A stretch of 64,000 nt of DNA from Mesorhizobium loti (lineage in GTDB: Bacteria > Pseudomonadota > Alphaproteobacteria > Rhizobiales > Rhizobiaceae). Below are positions 17,987-27,579 of this stretch, in pieces (within the stretch, counting starts at the first letter, position 1; the number at the start of each line of letters is the position of its first letter). Location of the stretch: NCBI GenBank assembly GCA_002356515.1, contig AP017605.1, positions 434,001 through 498,000 of the forward strand. Reading direction: 5' to 3'. Under the pieces are notes generated by a model, which saw only the letters and a list, made by a program, of their open reading frames with translations, was not told the origin of the DNA and did no database searches. The translations under genes and the position numbers were made by a program.

Positions 17987-18624
17987 TCCCCTCCCGTTCG
18001 GCGCGAATGGGTTATCGGTATTTCCAGTCGCTCCGCGATACGCACCAGATCGGCCAGGGACGCCGCCATCATCTTCTGCATGACGTTCCTTCTATGGATT
18101 TGCAAAGTGACCTCGCTGATCCCCAACTCGGCGGCTGCCTGCTTGTTGAGCAGGCCGCTCACCACCAGCGGCAGCACTTCACGTTCGCGTGGCGTGAGTT
18201 CCAGATAGCGCTGCCTCAACACGCCAAGTTCGGCACGTGCCGATCTGATGTCGCGATCGCGCGCGATCGCCACCCGAATTGCGGCCATGAGATCGGAGTC
18301 GCTGAAAGGCTTGGTCAAGAAATCCACCGCACCATCCTTGATTGCCCGAACGGATGATGGAATGTCGCCATGCCCGGTTATGAAGACGATCGGCGGATGA
18401 TCCCTTTCCGCGATCTGCTTCTGTAGATCGAGCCCGTTGATATCCGGCAACTCGACATCGAGGATGAGGCAGGCTGGGACGTTTGGCTTGTCCGCGCTGA
18501 CATAGTCCCCAGCCGATCCAAACGCGACGGCATGCAGTCCGTGCGAGGCAAGCAACTCGCTGAGAGCCTCCCGAACGCGTTCATCGTCATCTACGACGAA
18601 GACAATATGATCATCTGTCGTCAT
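17983..18624 (-). CDS. FixJ/NarL-type response regulator
   Basis: A 213-residue receiver plus LuxR-type HTH. Phospho-acceptor Asp56 lies in LILDVELPDING, with FITGHGD and FLTKPFSD; the HTH has LTPREREVLPLVVSG and NKQAAAELGISEVTLQIHRR. GGGAGG seven nt upstream supports the ATG at 18624 over one at 18669. It is the first gene of a three-gene operon, preceded by the 48-bp motif E1 that also stands before the kinase gene. Confidence 0.92.
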   Translation of the reverse strand: MTTDDHIVFVVDDDERVREALSELLASHGLHAVAFGSAGDYVSADKPNVPACLILDVELPDINGLDLQKQIAERDHPPIVFITGHGDIPSSVRAIKDGAVDFLTKPFSDSDLMAAIRVAIARDRDIRSARAELGVLRQRYLELTPREREVLPLVVSGLLNKQAAAELGISEVTLQIHRRNVMQKMMAASLADLVRIAERLEIPITHSRRTGGE

Positions 18625-18714
18625 GGCGCGGACCTCCCTTCGGGGGATTGTTGGCGCTTCGTACAGCACTTGCTCTCAGCAGTTGAATCTGGGCTGATGG
18701 ACTCACCTAACTAA

Positions 18715-18763
18715 CCTAGTCCCGCTACGCCCGCGCCGCATCTCATGGAAATCCATGCATTGT
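18715..18763 (-). promoter_or_regulatory. 48-bp shared upstream motif, copy E1
   Basis: On the plus strand it begins CCTAGTCCCGC and ends ATGGAAATCCATGCATTG. About 40 of 49 positions match copy E2 (22961-23008). It contains CATGGA-AA-TCCATG, a 6-bp inverted repeat. It lies 91 bp upstream of the response-regulator operon, reading toward it on the minus strand. Confidence 0.65.
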
Positions 18764-18886
18764 GTTGCGATCTTGCCGGCGGTTCCTTTTGAGCAAATAA
18801 CTTCCTCGCGTAAGACAGCTTCGCATCAGGGCGAAACGGGTGGCTCAAAGAGTTGCAAACGCAGTGCGCAATTGACCGCCAAAACG

Positions 18887-21800
18887 TCATGACGCCGTGT
18901 TCGTTTCTACCGGCAATGTGAAGATAAACTTCGCTCCTCGCGGTTCGTTCGTCTCTGCCCACAATCGTCCGCCATGGGACTCGACAATCGAACGGCAGAT
19001 CGCAAGGCCCATGCCCATACCCTGTTCCTTCGTCGTGAAGAACGGCTGGAAAATCTTGTCAGGAAACTCGACACCTGGCCCATGGTCGCTGACCTCGGTC
19101 TGGACCACATCTTCCCTCCGACGCACTCGCATCCGAAGAACTCTCTCATTCGCAACGGTATCCATCGCGTCCATGCCGTTACGTATGAGATTGACCAGGA
19201 CCTGCTGGATCTGGACACGTCCGAGCGCAACAGGCGGAAGATTGCTTTCAACATCGATGCTCATGCTGATCCGGCGCCGCGTCGCCTCCTCGGCCATAAG
19301 GTCACGCGCTTCAGCAATGACATCGGAAAGTTTCGCTGTGGTCCCTGTTCCAACGGATTGCCGGAACAAGGCGCGGATGTGGCTGACGACATCGGCAGCG
19401 GCGTTGGCGTCGCGAATGACGCGCTCCACGGTTTTCAGTGCACGCTCGAGATTTGGCGGTTCGGCCTTAAGCCAGCGCTGGCAGGCGTGCGAATTCGCCA
19501 CGACAGCCGCCAGGGGCTGGTTGACCTCGTGCGCAATCGAAGCGCAGAGCTCGGCCAGACTGGCCGCCTGACTCTGACGTGCGAGATTTTCCTGAGCCAG
19601 CCGCAGTTGTTCCTGCATCCGAACCTCGCCATCGATGTCCAGGCAGATCACATTCCATTGCACTATGGCGCCTTCGGCGTTGCGCATCGGCGCGGCGCGC
19701 GTCTCGACCCAGCGATATTCACCGTCGAAGCGCCGCAGGCGATGCCTTCGCGCATAAGGTTCCCCGGTGGCGAGCGAACGAGCGTATTGTTCTTTTACCC
19801 CGGCGACGTCGTCAGGATGAACACCGGCTTCGAGAGTACCCGTCAAACGCGACTTTCCCGTCCCATCCAAAGCTTCAAGCTCATATCCGAGAAATTCTCG
19901 AAGCTGCTTGCTGCGATAAACCGGCTCGCCATCCGGCGCCGCGCAATCGATCATCGCCGGCAGCGTTTCGACCAGATGCCAGAGGAAGCGCTCCCGCTCG
20001 CGCAGTGCCTCCTGCGCGTGCATCTGATCGTCGATGTCGATGGAAACCTGGTACCATTGCACGATCGTTCCGTCGCGATCGCGCAGAGGCTCGCAACGCC
20101 CCTCCATCCAACGATAATTGCCGTCCTTCCAGCGCCGCCGATAACGCATGATGAACGGGTCCCCAGTTTCGAGGCAATTGAGCGACGTGCGCAGTACCTC
20201 TGGTGCATCATCGGGATGTATCAGCATCTGCGCCACCCTGGCGCGATCTTCGAAGTTCGCGCCGGTAAGACCGAGTTCCTCCAGAGATCGTTTGTTGAGG
20301 TAGGCCAGCCTTCCGTCGGGCGTCCAGCTCCAGACGTGGACCGGCATGGCGTCGACAAGCTGCTGAAGCTCACGCTCGCGGTGCCGCAATGCCGCTTCCG
20401 CACGCTTAAGCTCGGTCAAATCGAGAATGTAGGCGACCCCTTGCTTGGACTGCCCTTCGAAGAATGCGCCCCCGATTAGGACGGGCACCCGGCTGCCGTC
20501 CTTCCTGAAATATTCTTTTTCCCGGGCTTGCATCTTGCCCGTTGTCATAAGCTCTTCAGCTTCCTCGCGGGCGTGCACGGCTTGCCATTCCGGAGGCGTC
20601 ATCGCGAGCCAATCGAGCCCAGCCTTCAGCTCGTCGCGATCGTACTGGACCATGCGCAGAAACGCGTCATTGGCGTCTATGAGCGTTCCGTCCAGGTCCC
20701 AAATGACGATCCCTATGATATCCGAATCGACCAGCCGCCGGATCCTGGCTTCTCGTTCCTCGATCTCGCGCTGAAGGCGCATCTGGTCGTCTATGTCGTG
20801 CGAGAGCCCGAACCACTGGACAATACGACCGCTCTCGTCCCGCATCGGCTCCGCGCGGCCCGACATCCACCTGTAAATGCCGTCGGCGCCGCGTAGCCGA
20901 TATCGCATGGCGAAACTTTCGCCGGTGACGAGGCTCTGATGAAGGGTCTCCCTGAACTGCGGCGCGTCATCTGGATGAACGGTCTCGACCACGACCTGCA
21001 GCCGACTCATGCCCGGCCTGTCCGTATCCGCAACCTTCATGCCGAGGAAATCGACCATCTGCTTGTTGAAGAATACCGGCTCGCCGTCTGGGCTCAGCCG
21101 CCAAACGTGACCCGGGACCATGGCCACGAGTTGTGAAAGCTCGCGCTCGCTATCGCGCAATGCCTGCTGCGCGCGCATTTCGTCGTCGATGTCGAGAGAA
21201 ACGCCGTACCATTGCGCTATCGCTCCATCTTGGTCGCGGCGCGGCCCCACCCTGCACTCGGCCCAGCGATAGGTGCCGTCTTTCTCACGCCAGCGAAATC
21301 GCATGGCGGACGTGCCGCCGGATTCAAAACAGCTCTGCATCGTGCGCTCTACCTGAGGAGCATCCTCCGGATGAACCAGCTCCTTCAGCAAATTCTCGAT
21401 GCGCGATTTGTCGATCGTGTCAAAGGCCGGGATTACCGAGCGGAAATGGTCCTGGTATCGCTTGTTGAAATAAACAATCCCGCCCGCCGGCGTTGCGCTC
21501 CAGATGCGGACCGGCACGGCGTCGACCATCTCCTGGAGCTGTCGCTCGCTTCGTCGGAGCGCCTCTTCGGCGTGCACCTGATCGTCTATGTCATGGCACA
21601 AACCGTACCATTGGACGATGCGCCCGCGCTCGTCTCGCCGGGGGTCGGCCCGGCTCGACATCCAGTGGTAGACGCCGTCGGCGCGACGCAGGCGATATCG
21701 CATCGCGAAGCTCTCGCCAGTATCCAGGCAACGATGGAGTGAGTCACCGAACGCTGCTGCATCATCCGGATGGACAGTCTCTATCACGGCCTCGAGCCTG

Positions 21801-22876
21801 CTCACCCCAGGCCTGCCTAGATCGGCGATGTTCAGTCCGAGGAAATCGACCATTCGCTTATTGAAGAAAGTCGGCTCACCTTCGGGCGTCAGTCGCCAAA
21901 CATGGCTTGGGACCATGTCCACGAGCAAGGAGAGTTCTCGCTCGCGGTCGCGCAGCGCCTCCACACTTTGACGCAATGTGAGCAGCGCCGACTGGTGCTG
22001 GCGGGATATGGCGGCCACGATAAGGGCTGAAAATGCCGAGATTCCCAAGAAAAGCTGCAGCGTGATCTGGTGGTGCTTGAGGGCCCCAGGATCGCCGGCA
22101 AATTCGCCGGCGCCGATCACCGTGAATACTGCGGTGATCAAGGCAAGGAGGGTCAAGGCGATTGCAGCGCCCTTGAACTCAAAGCGCACCGCCACCCAGA
22201 GCAGAGGCGGCATGATGATGTAGGCGAAAGGCACGAGACCGCTCAAGGAAAGTGCGGCGGTCCCCAGAAAGATCAAACCCAGGACGCAAACCTCTATCCA
22301 TCGCGCGATCGAAAGGTGAGGCCTGCCTCGCCAGTTCTGGAACACAACCAGCCCAAGCGGCGCCACGATCAAGACCCCGGTGGCGTCGCCGATCCACCAT
22401 AGGGGCCAGGCGCCCGTGAAGGTCTGCGATTGCATGGCAAACCAAGCAAGTGTGGCGCTACCCACCGTCGCGCTTACGACCGGCGCAAATCCAGCGGCAA
22501 GCGCGACGAATGCGAGAACTTCCTGCAAGGTCTCCAATTGTCCTGGTCGCTTGCTGATCCGGTTCACGAGCCATGCCCCGGCTGTCGCCTCAAGAGCGTT
22601 GCCGACATAAATCAGCAAGGCGGCGGGCCACGGACTTTGGAACCAAACCAAATTGCTGAACATTTCAGCGAGACAGCCAGCCACCACCCACCATGGCCAG
22701 CTTCTTTTGGGCGCGAGGACGAGCGTGGCGATGAACAGCCCGCTCGGAGGCCAAAGCGAAATGCCCGTTCCAGGTACGATTGCTAGCAGCTGAGCAAATC
22801 CGCAGCCCAAAACGTAAGCTGCAAAAAAACCGCCCAAATGCAAGAATTTTGGACGGTGCAACCAGACGCGCATCAT
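18887..22876 (-). CDS. MASE1 multi-PAS hybrid-input sensor histidine kinase
   Basis: A 1329-residue kinase. Residues 10-300 are a polytopic MASE1 sensor (SLWPPSGLFIATLVLAPKR, WWIGDATGVLIVAPLGL). Six PAS/PAC modules follow from about 315 to 1085, each opening like LVDMVPSHVW and most closing with GRIVQWYGL.HDIDDQ. The kinase core has SIAHEVNQPLAAVVAN, NLIRNGMDAM, DHGPGV and GMGMGLAICRSIVE. PAS 1 and 3 are nearly identical in places (DGEPVFFNKQMVDFLG), suggesting internal duplication. The three receiver genes immediately downstream are its likely partners. Motif E2 precedes it. The signal sensed is unknown; stacked PAS domains suggest redox or small-ligand input. Confidence 0.94.
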   Translation of the reverse strand: MMRVWLHRPKFLHLGGFFAAYVLGCGFAQLLAIVPGTGISLWPPSGLFIATLVLAPKRSWPWWVVAGCLAEMFSNLVWFQSPWPAALLIYVGNALEATAGAWLVNRISKRPGQLETLQEVLAFVALAAGFAPVVSATVGSATLAWFAMQSQTFTGAWPLWWIGDATGVLIVAPLGLVVFQNWRGRPHLSIARWIEVCVLGLIFLGTAALSLSGLVPFAYIIMPPLLWVAVRFEFKGAAIALTLLALITAVFTVIGAGEFAGDPGALKHHQITLQLFLGISAFSALIVAAISRQHQSALLTLRQSVEALRDRERELSLLVDMVPSHVWRLTPEGEPTFFNKRMVDFLGLNIADLGRPGVSRLEAVIETVHPDDAAAFGDSLHRCLDTGESFAMRYRLRRADGVYHWMSSRADPRRDERGRIVQWYGLCHDIDDQVHAEEALRRSERQLQEMVDAVPVRIWSATPAGGIVYFNKRYQDHFRSVIPAFDTIDKSRIENLLKELVHPEDAPQVERTMQSCFESGGTSAMRFRWREKDGTYRWAECRVGPRRDQDGAIAQWYGVSLDIDDEMRAQQALRDSERELSQLVAMVPGHVWRLSPDGEPVFFNKQMVDFLGMKVADTDRPGMSRLQVVVETVHPDDAPQFRETLHQSLVTGESFAMRYRLRGADGIYRWMSGRAEPMRDESGRIVQWFGLSHDIDDQMRLQREIEEREARIRRLVDSDIIGIVIWDLDGTLIDANDAFLRMVQYDRDELKAGLDWLAMTPPEWQAVHAREEAEELMTTGKMQAREKEYFRKDGSRVPVLIGGAFFEGQSKQGVAYILDLTELKRAEAALRHRERELQQLVDAMPVHVWSWTPDGRLAYLNKRSLEELGLTGANFEDRARVAQMLIHPDDAPEVLRTSLNCLETGDPFIMRYRRRWKDGNYRWMEGRCEPLRDRDGTIVQWYQVSIDIDDQMHAQEALRERERFLWHLVETLPAMIDCAAPDGEPVYRSKQLREFLGYELEALDGTGKSRLTGTLEAGVHPDDVAGVKEQYARSLATGEPYARRHRLRRFDGEYRWVETRAAPMRNAEGAIVQWNVICLDIDGEVRMQEQLRLAQENLARQSQAASLAELCASIAHEVNQPLAAVVANSHACQRWLKAEPPNLERALKTVERVIRDANAAADVVSHIRALFRQSVGTGTTAKLSDVIAEARDLMAEEATRRRISMSIDVESNLPPVALGRVQIQQVLVNLIRNGMDAMDTVANERVLRMRVRRREDVVQTEVSDHGPGVEFPDKIFQPFFTTKEQGMGMGLAICRSIVESHGGRLWAETNEPRGAKFIFTLPVETNTAS

Positions 22877-22960
22877 CGGCTTCTCCTGCCTGACAAGACG
22901 GCATGAGGACCGTCAGCGCTTGGCGCGGCACCTATCTGGACTCGCGAATCCACGTCGCAC

Positions 22961-23008
22961 CCTAGTGCCGCAATGCCAAAGGCGCATCCTATGGAAATCC
23001 ATGCATTG
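22961..23008 (-). promoter_or_regulatory. 48-bp shared upstream motif, copy E2
   Basis: Begins CCTAGTGCCGC and ends ATGGAAATCCATGCATTG on the plus strand, matching copy E1 upstream of the response-regulator operon. It is 85 bp upstream of the six-PAS kinase gene and reads toward it on the minus strand. Confidence 0.65.
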
Positions 23009-23187
23009 CGCCTACTGGAGTTGAGACTCGAACCCGCGAATTGCCCTCTGATGCGTTCTCGCCGAGAAGAGCGCGAATTCCCATACCTTACCGCCATTAT
23101 CGCAGACTGGATCCAAGGAGTGAACGGACAGTCTGCGCGTGTCCGCAGAGCCTCCCGGCATCAGTCCGTCTTGTCGGTCATAGGCGT

Positions 23188-24798
23188 TCAGTGGGCGCCG
23201 CCGGCTGTTATCTGGCCTGGCTTTTTCAGCAGCAGGACTGCCGCCAACGCGATTGTCAAGCCAACGCCAAGCAGGAAGAAGGTGTCGTTGAAGGCCATGA
23301 CGAAGGCCTGCTGGCGGACCCTCAGCGCGATCGCAACTATCGCTTTTTGCGCGGCAACCGCCTGGTCGTTGATGCCGTGCGCGAGGAAGTAGGCGGCGAG
23401 CCGCGCAATGCGGACCCGGGTCGCCTCCTCAAACAGCGACACGGGTTGTACCAGGACGTTCGAATGGTACTGCTCACGCTTGGTGAGAAAGGTTTGCAGC
23501 AGCGCGATGCCGACGGCGCCGCCGAGATTGCGGGTCATGTTGAACAGTGCAGAGGCTGAGCCGGCATTCTCGTTCTCGATGCCTGAGGTGGCGATCGCCG
23601 AAAGCGGTGCCAGTATAAGCGCCTGGCCGATGGCGCGAACAATGTTCGGAAAGAACAGCTGGTCGCTGGCATATGCTGCGCTCATGTAAATGTTCATGAA
23701 GTTGGAGGCGGCAAACAGCGCAAAGCCGATCGCGATGACCAGACGGATGTCGAAGCGCTGCATGAGGCCAGGTACAAGCGGGATCAGGAGGAGCTGCGGC
23801 AAGCCGGTCCAGGCAAGCACCATGCCGATCTGCTCGGCATTATAGCCCTGAATGCGGGCGAGATAGACAGGAACGATGAAGACCGAGCCGTACAGCGCGA
23901 TGCCGAGCAGGAAATTCGCGAGGACGCCGAAGCCGAAGTTGCGGCGGAGCAGGAGTCTGAGGTTCAGGAGCGGATGGCTCGATGTCAACTCGATCCAGAC
24001 GAACAGCGTCAGCGAGACGACTGCGAAGATTGCCAGCCGCACGATAAAGAGCGAGCCGAACCAGTCGTCCTTGTTACCCTCCTCCAGAACGGTCTGCAGC
24101 GCCGCGAGCCCAAGAGCCATAGTGATGATGCCCGGCCAGTCGCCTTTGCCGAGCAGGCCAAGCTGCATCGGTTGGCGGTCGAGCGAGAACCACAGCATGC
24201 CGATCATGAGTGTGCCGGGCACCAGGTTCACGTAAAAGATATACTGCCAGCCCCAGTTCTCGGTGAGATAGCCGCCGATGGTCGGGCCAATCGCCGGCGC
24301 GAAGGTCGCGGACAGTGCGAACAGCGCCAGGCCGATCGGCTGCTTTGCTTTCGGCAGCAATGTGATGACGATGGTGAAAGCGAGCGGGATGAGCACGCCG
24401 CCGGTGAAACCCTGGACCGCCCTTAGAACGATCATCTGACCTAGGTTGGCGGCGAAGGCGCAAGCGACCGAGAACGCGAGGAACAGCACCGCATTGGTGA
24501 TCAGATAGCTGCGTAGCGAGAAGACCTGGGACAGCCAGCCGGTAAGAGGGATGACCACGATCTCGGCAATGAGGTAAGACGTCGAGATCCAGCCGCCGTC
24601 GTCGATGCCGGCCCCGATCGCCCCCTGGATATCGGCCAGCGAAGCGTTGACGATCTGGATGTTGAGCACGGCCATAAATGCGCCGAGTGCAGAGCCGACC
24701 ACCGCCAGCCAGACCCGCGCCGAATTGGCTGTGCCAGCCGTACCAGCGGCGTGCAAGGCGCGGGTTGAAGTTGGGAGCGAAGATACGGCGGTGGTCAT
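23188..24798 (-). CDS. DHA2-family MFS drug efflux transporter (EmrB/QacA type)
   Basis: A 536-residue, 14-TM proton antiporter. Family signatures are the motif near TM1 (LNIQIVNASLADIQGAIG), WISTSYLIAEIVVIPLTGWL, and motif C FAPAIGPTIGGYLTENWGWQYIF. It exports hydrophobic toxic compounds together with a membrane-fusion protein, whose gene lies 140 nt upstream on the same strand, and an outer-membrane channel not present here. The pair is probably transcribed together from the promoter region containing motif B. Confidence 0.93.
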   Translation of the reverse strand: MTTAVSSLPTSTRALHAAGTAGTANSARVWLAVVGSALGAFMAVLNIQIVNASLADIQGAIGAGIDDGGWISTSYLIAEIVVIPLTGWLSQVFSLRSYLITNAVLFLAFSVACAFAANLGQMIVLRAVQGFTGGVLIPLAFTIVITLLPKAKQPIGLALFALSATFAPAIGPTIGGYLTENWGWQYIFYVNLVPGTLMIGMLWFSLDRQPMQLGLLGKGDWPGIITMALGLAALQTVLEEGNKDDWFGSLFIVRLAIFAVVSLTLFVWIELTSSHPLLNLRLLLRRNFGFGVLANFLLGIALYGSVFIVPVYLARIQGYNAEQIGMVLAWTGLPQLLLIPLVPGLMQRFDIRLVIAIGFALFAASNFMNIYMSAAYASDQLFFPNIVRAIGQALILAPLSAIATSGIENENAGSASALFNMTRNLGGAVGIALLQTFLTKREQYHSNVLVQPVSLFEEATRVRIARLAAYFLAHGINDQAVAAQKAIVAIALRVRQQAFVMAFNDTFFLLGVGLTIALAAVLLLKKPGQITAGGAH

Positions 24799-24938
24799 GA
24801 TTGCGGCTCCTCAAGGGCGCGGATGGCCTTCACAGCCCGTGTCGATCCTCGCGAACAATGGCGGAAAGGCTGTGGCTTCGGACCGGTCGGACTTAGCGTT
24901 TCCGACAAGCCCGGCTTGATTTCACGCCCGGCGCTTTT

Positions 24939-26219
24939 CTACCGGATGCCGTCCTCAGCAGCCGCCATGTTCACGGCGAATTTGTCGACTTGGGCGAACT
25001 TGCCTGCTTCAGCCAGCACGGTCGCCTTGGTGTCGATGGTCGGCTCGACGGACATGCCGGGCCTGAGCAGCCCGCCGAGCTTGTGATTGTCGATAGCGAT
25101 CCTCACCGGGATACGCTGCACGATTTTGGTGAAGTTGCCGGTAGCGTTGTCGGGCGGCAGCAGCGCGAATTCCAGGCCGCTCGCCGGCGACAGGCTGTCA
25201 ACGTGCCCCTTCAACTCGACGCCCGGGAAGCCGTCGACGATGAGACTCACCGGCTGACCATCACGCACATGGGCGAGCTGCGTTTCTTTAAAGTTGGCGA
25301 CGACGTAGATGGCGTCCATCGGCACAACGGCCATCAGTTGCGTGCCCGATCCCACATACTGTCCGACCCTGAGCGTGCGCGCTCCGACCGTGCCGTCGAC
25401 GGGCGCCGTGATTGTAGCGTAGGAAAGGTTCAGGCGGGCCTGCTCGGCGGCTGCCGCGGCACGGTCCTCCTGGGCCACGGTACTGTCGCGCTCGGTGGCG
25501 AGCACGTTGATCTTGGCCTGCGCCGCGGCCACGGAAGCCTCGTCACGCCGCAGCCCAGCGACGAGCTGGTCGGCTTGGGCGCGGCTTGCTTCGGCCTTCT
25601 GGGCAGTGCCAGTGCCACTCTCTGCCAATGTCGTATAGCGGTCGGCGTCAGCGCTCGCGAACGTCAGCGAGGCCTGCGTAGCGGCGACCGTCGCCTTTGC
25701 TTGCTCGATCAGCGAATGCTGGAGTGCAATTTGTGCGTCGAGGTTCCGGACGGCCGCCTCAGCCGCCTTGACCTCGGCATCCGCCTGGGCGAGTGCGGCA
25801 CGGAAATCGCGGTCGTCAATTCGGGCGAGGACTTGCCCTGTCTCGACCGTCTGGTTGTCGTGCACTAGCACGGCGGCTATGTAGCCCGAAATCTTCGGCG
25901 CCACAGTCGTGTAGTCGGCTTTCAAATAGGCGTCGTCGGTCGACTCGAGGTACTGACCCGTGGTCCAATAACCGTGCCCCCAATAACCGCCTGCGATCAT
26001 GCCGGCCAAAAGCGCGGTCGCTAGAGCCACGCGCTTGGAGCGGCGCTTGGTCGCCGGCGCAGTGACGCCATCGGGAGTGCCGGCCACGTGAGCCTGAAAG
26101 GGGCCTTGCTGTTCCGCCGAAGGCTGCTCCGGCTGCCCGATAGGGGCTACCGGTTGCTGCTGCGGTACGTCCGCCTCGGTTGCCTTGCCGAAGTTCGTGG
26201 TTGCGGGCATCTCGGACAT
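24939..26219 (-). CDS. HlyD/EmrA-type membrane fusion protein
   Basis: A 426-residue periplasmic adaptor. A proline/glutamine-rich cytoplasmic N-terminus leads to one TM (ALATALLAGMIAGGYWGHG), then the lipoyl half motifs (DDAYLKADYTTVAPKISGYI and NLSYATITAPVDGTVGARTL) around a long coiled-coil hairpin, and a C-terminal beta domain. It pairs with the downstream EmrB-like pump. AGGAGGAACGAC before the ATG at 26219 sets the start; a longer frame to 26327 would run through motif B. Confidence 0.93.
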   Translation of the reverse strand: MSEMPATTNFGKATEADVPQQQPVAPIGQPEQPSAEQQGPFQAHVAGTPDGVTAPATKRRSKRVALATALLAGMIAGGYWGHGYWTTGQYLESTDDAYLKADYTTVAPKISGYIAAVLVHDNQTVETGQVLARIDDRDFRAALAQADAEVKAAEAAVRNLDAQIALQHSLIEQAKATVAATQASLTFASADADRYTTLAESGTGTAQKAEASRAQADQLVAGLRRDEASVAAAQAKINVLATERDSTVAQEDRAAAAAEQARLNLSYATITAPVDGTVGARTLRVGQYVGSGTQLMAVVPMDAIYVVANFKETQLAHVRDGQPVSLIVDGFPGVELKGHVDSLSPASGLEFALLPPDNATGNFTKIVQRIPVRIAIDNHKLGGLLRPGMSVEPTIDTKATVLAEAGKFAQVDKFAVNMAAAEDGIR

Positions 26220-27103
26220 GTCGTTCCTCCTGGCGTGCAGAACAGAATGCCGGGACCCGTCGTGTGAGCCTATTCTACGGGAGTATCTGTGCCCCCATGC
26301 AAAGGTGCAGGATGCATGCTCCCGCAAGCGTGGAGATCGAAGCGCGACAAATCAAGTTCCGCTGGCCTCGGCGGTGCCTGGATTCACCGTGCTTGCGGCT
26401 GCAAGCGGCCCGTGATGGCAGGCGAAGGCCGAGTAGCCACCTCGGCTGGTCTCGTTAAAGCAGCACGCAAGCAACTGCCTCGAGTGGTTCCATCAAATGC
26501 GCGACACTCACGCCGGAATTGAGGAGCCGGACAGGTAAGACGCTCGCCTGCCTCTTCGTTGGCTGCAGAGAGAAACCGGAAAAACCCCTGCATTCGTCAT
26601 CCCTGTCTCGTCCGGTTGACACGGCTCGTAAGACATTTGGAAGCAAACTGACAAAAAGGCATCTGTTCCAACGGACAGGATCCGCAAGCCAAACCGCTAG
26701 CGGTCTTTGCAGAATGAACTGACAGCGCCGGAGGCGGTCATGACAGCGTCCTTCCATAGCCAGCGCGATCGCGAGGAAAAACGCGCTGACCGAGCATGCC
26801 TTACAATGAATGAGAACAGGATGCTTGGGCCGAAGCGAAGCAAAACGCAGACCGTCAAAGCGCTCATTGGTGATGTCGTGCATCGAACAGGATCGGCTCG
26901 GCGCGGGTCCAATAAATTTCTAGATATTCGTGATGCTGTTGCGGGGCCAGGAGCTTCGATGTTCACGCGCCCGCCCCCGCCGCACCGCGCAGCGAACCGC
27001 CAGCAGTGCCCGGGGAGCGTATCAGGTGCATGCGCGAAGGCTATCGGAACAAGTCGCCTACTCTTGCTTGCTCCTAACCGAATATCCCGTCACAGAGATT
27101 TGG
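26220..27103. other. Gene-poor region with motif B
   Basis: Apart from 45-bp motif copy B at 26269-26313, no convincing gene is seen in these 884 bp. Open frames on both strands overlap, lack ribosome-binding sites and match no family I know. Confidence 0.5.
26269..26313 (+). promoter_or_regulatory. 45-bp dispersed motif, copy B
   Basis: Begins CCTATTCTACGGGAGTATCT and ends AAAGGTGCAGGAT, with ATGC at 29-32. It is 50 bp upstream of the EmrA-like gene, on the strand opposite to that gene. Confidence 0.7.
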
Positions 27104-27544
27104 CTAGCGATATCCAACGCCGGTAACGTAGTTGAAGAGCATTTGCTCCTCGATCTCTTCCTCGCGGAAAAGAGCTTTCATCGCATCGCGTATGTCCAAC
27201 ATGCCGATAGGCTTTGCGTCGACGTCGAGTACCGGGACGTTTTGCAGGCTTCGCGAAGCCATGGTCTGGTACACGGTGTGGAGATCATCCTGTGGACCGC
27301 ATGAAACGATTGGGCTGGTCATGAGGGCCGACGCCGGCGGCGCTGGCGATCTCTGACTGGTGAGATGGCGGATGAGGTCGGATTTGCTGAGCACGCCCGC
27401 CGCCGCTCCATTGTCATCGCATACAACGACAAGGCCAATGCCCGGCTGCGAAAGCGACAGCGCGGCGGCTTGCACCGCCGCGTTGGCGTCGATCACCATC
27501 AGGCGAGCCTTCGTCGTCGCGTTGAGTTGTTCGATTTGCATCAA
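27104..27544 (-). CDS. CBS-domain protein
   Basis: A 146-residue protein made of a tandem CBS pair (Bateman module): a first repeat with DANAAVQAAALSLSQPGIGLVVVCDDNGAAAGVLSKSDLIRHL and a second with MTSPIVSC...LQNVPVLDVDAKPIGMLDIRDAM. Such modules bind adenine nucleotides and act as energy or redox sensors; no catalytic domain is attached. It lies 35 nt after the cupin gene on the same strand and is probably co-transcribed with it. Confidence 0.92.
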   Translation of the reverse strand: MMQIEQLNATTKARLMVIDANAAVQAAALSLSQPGIGLVVVCDDNGAAAGVLSKSDLIRHLTSQRSPAPPASALMTSPIVSCGPQDDLHTVYQTMASRSLQNVPVLDVDAKPIGMLDIRDAMKALFREEEIEEQMLFNYVTGVGYR

Positions 27545-27579
27545 AGTCCTCCGGAAGATCGCCCTTCCCTATGTCGACC

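Noticed and set aside
23005..23050. T-arm-like string GGGTTCGAGTCTC on the minus strand, hint of a tRNA
   Set aside because: No acceptor, D or anticodon arms can be built around it, so it is a chance match or a very short fragment.
22961..23097. Short minus-strand protein similarity between the leaders of the six-PAS kinase and the response-regulator operon
   Set aside because: The similarity is explained by the shared 48-bp DNA motif rather than by a translated peptide; no ribosome-binding site is present.
26455..27126. Overlapping frames on both strands in the gap between the EmrA-like and CBS genes
   Set aside because: No ribosome-binding sites, no recognisable domains and conflicting overlaps.
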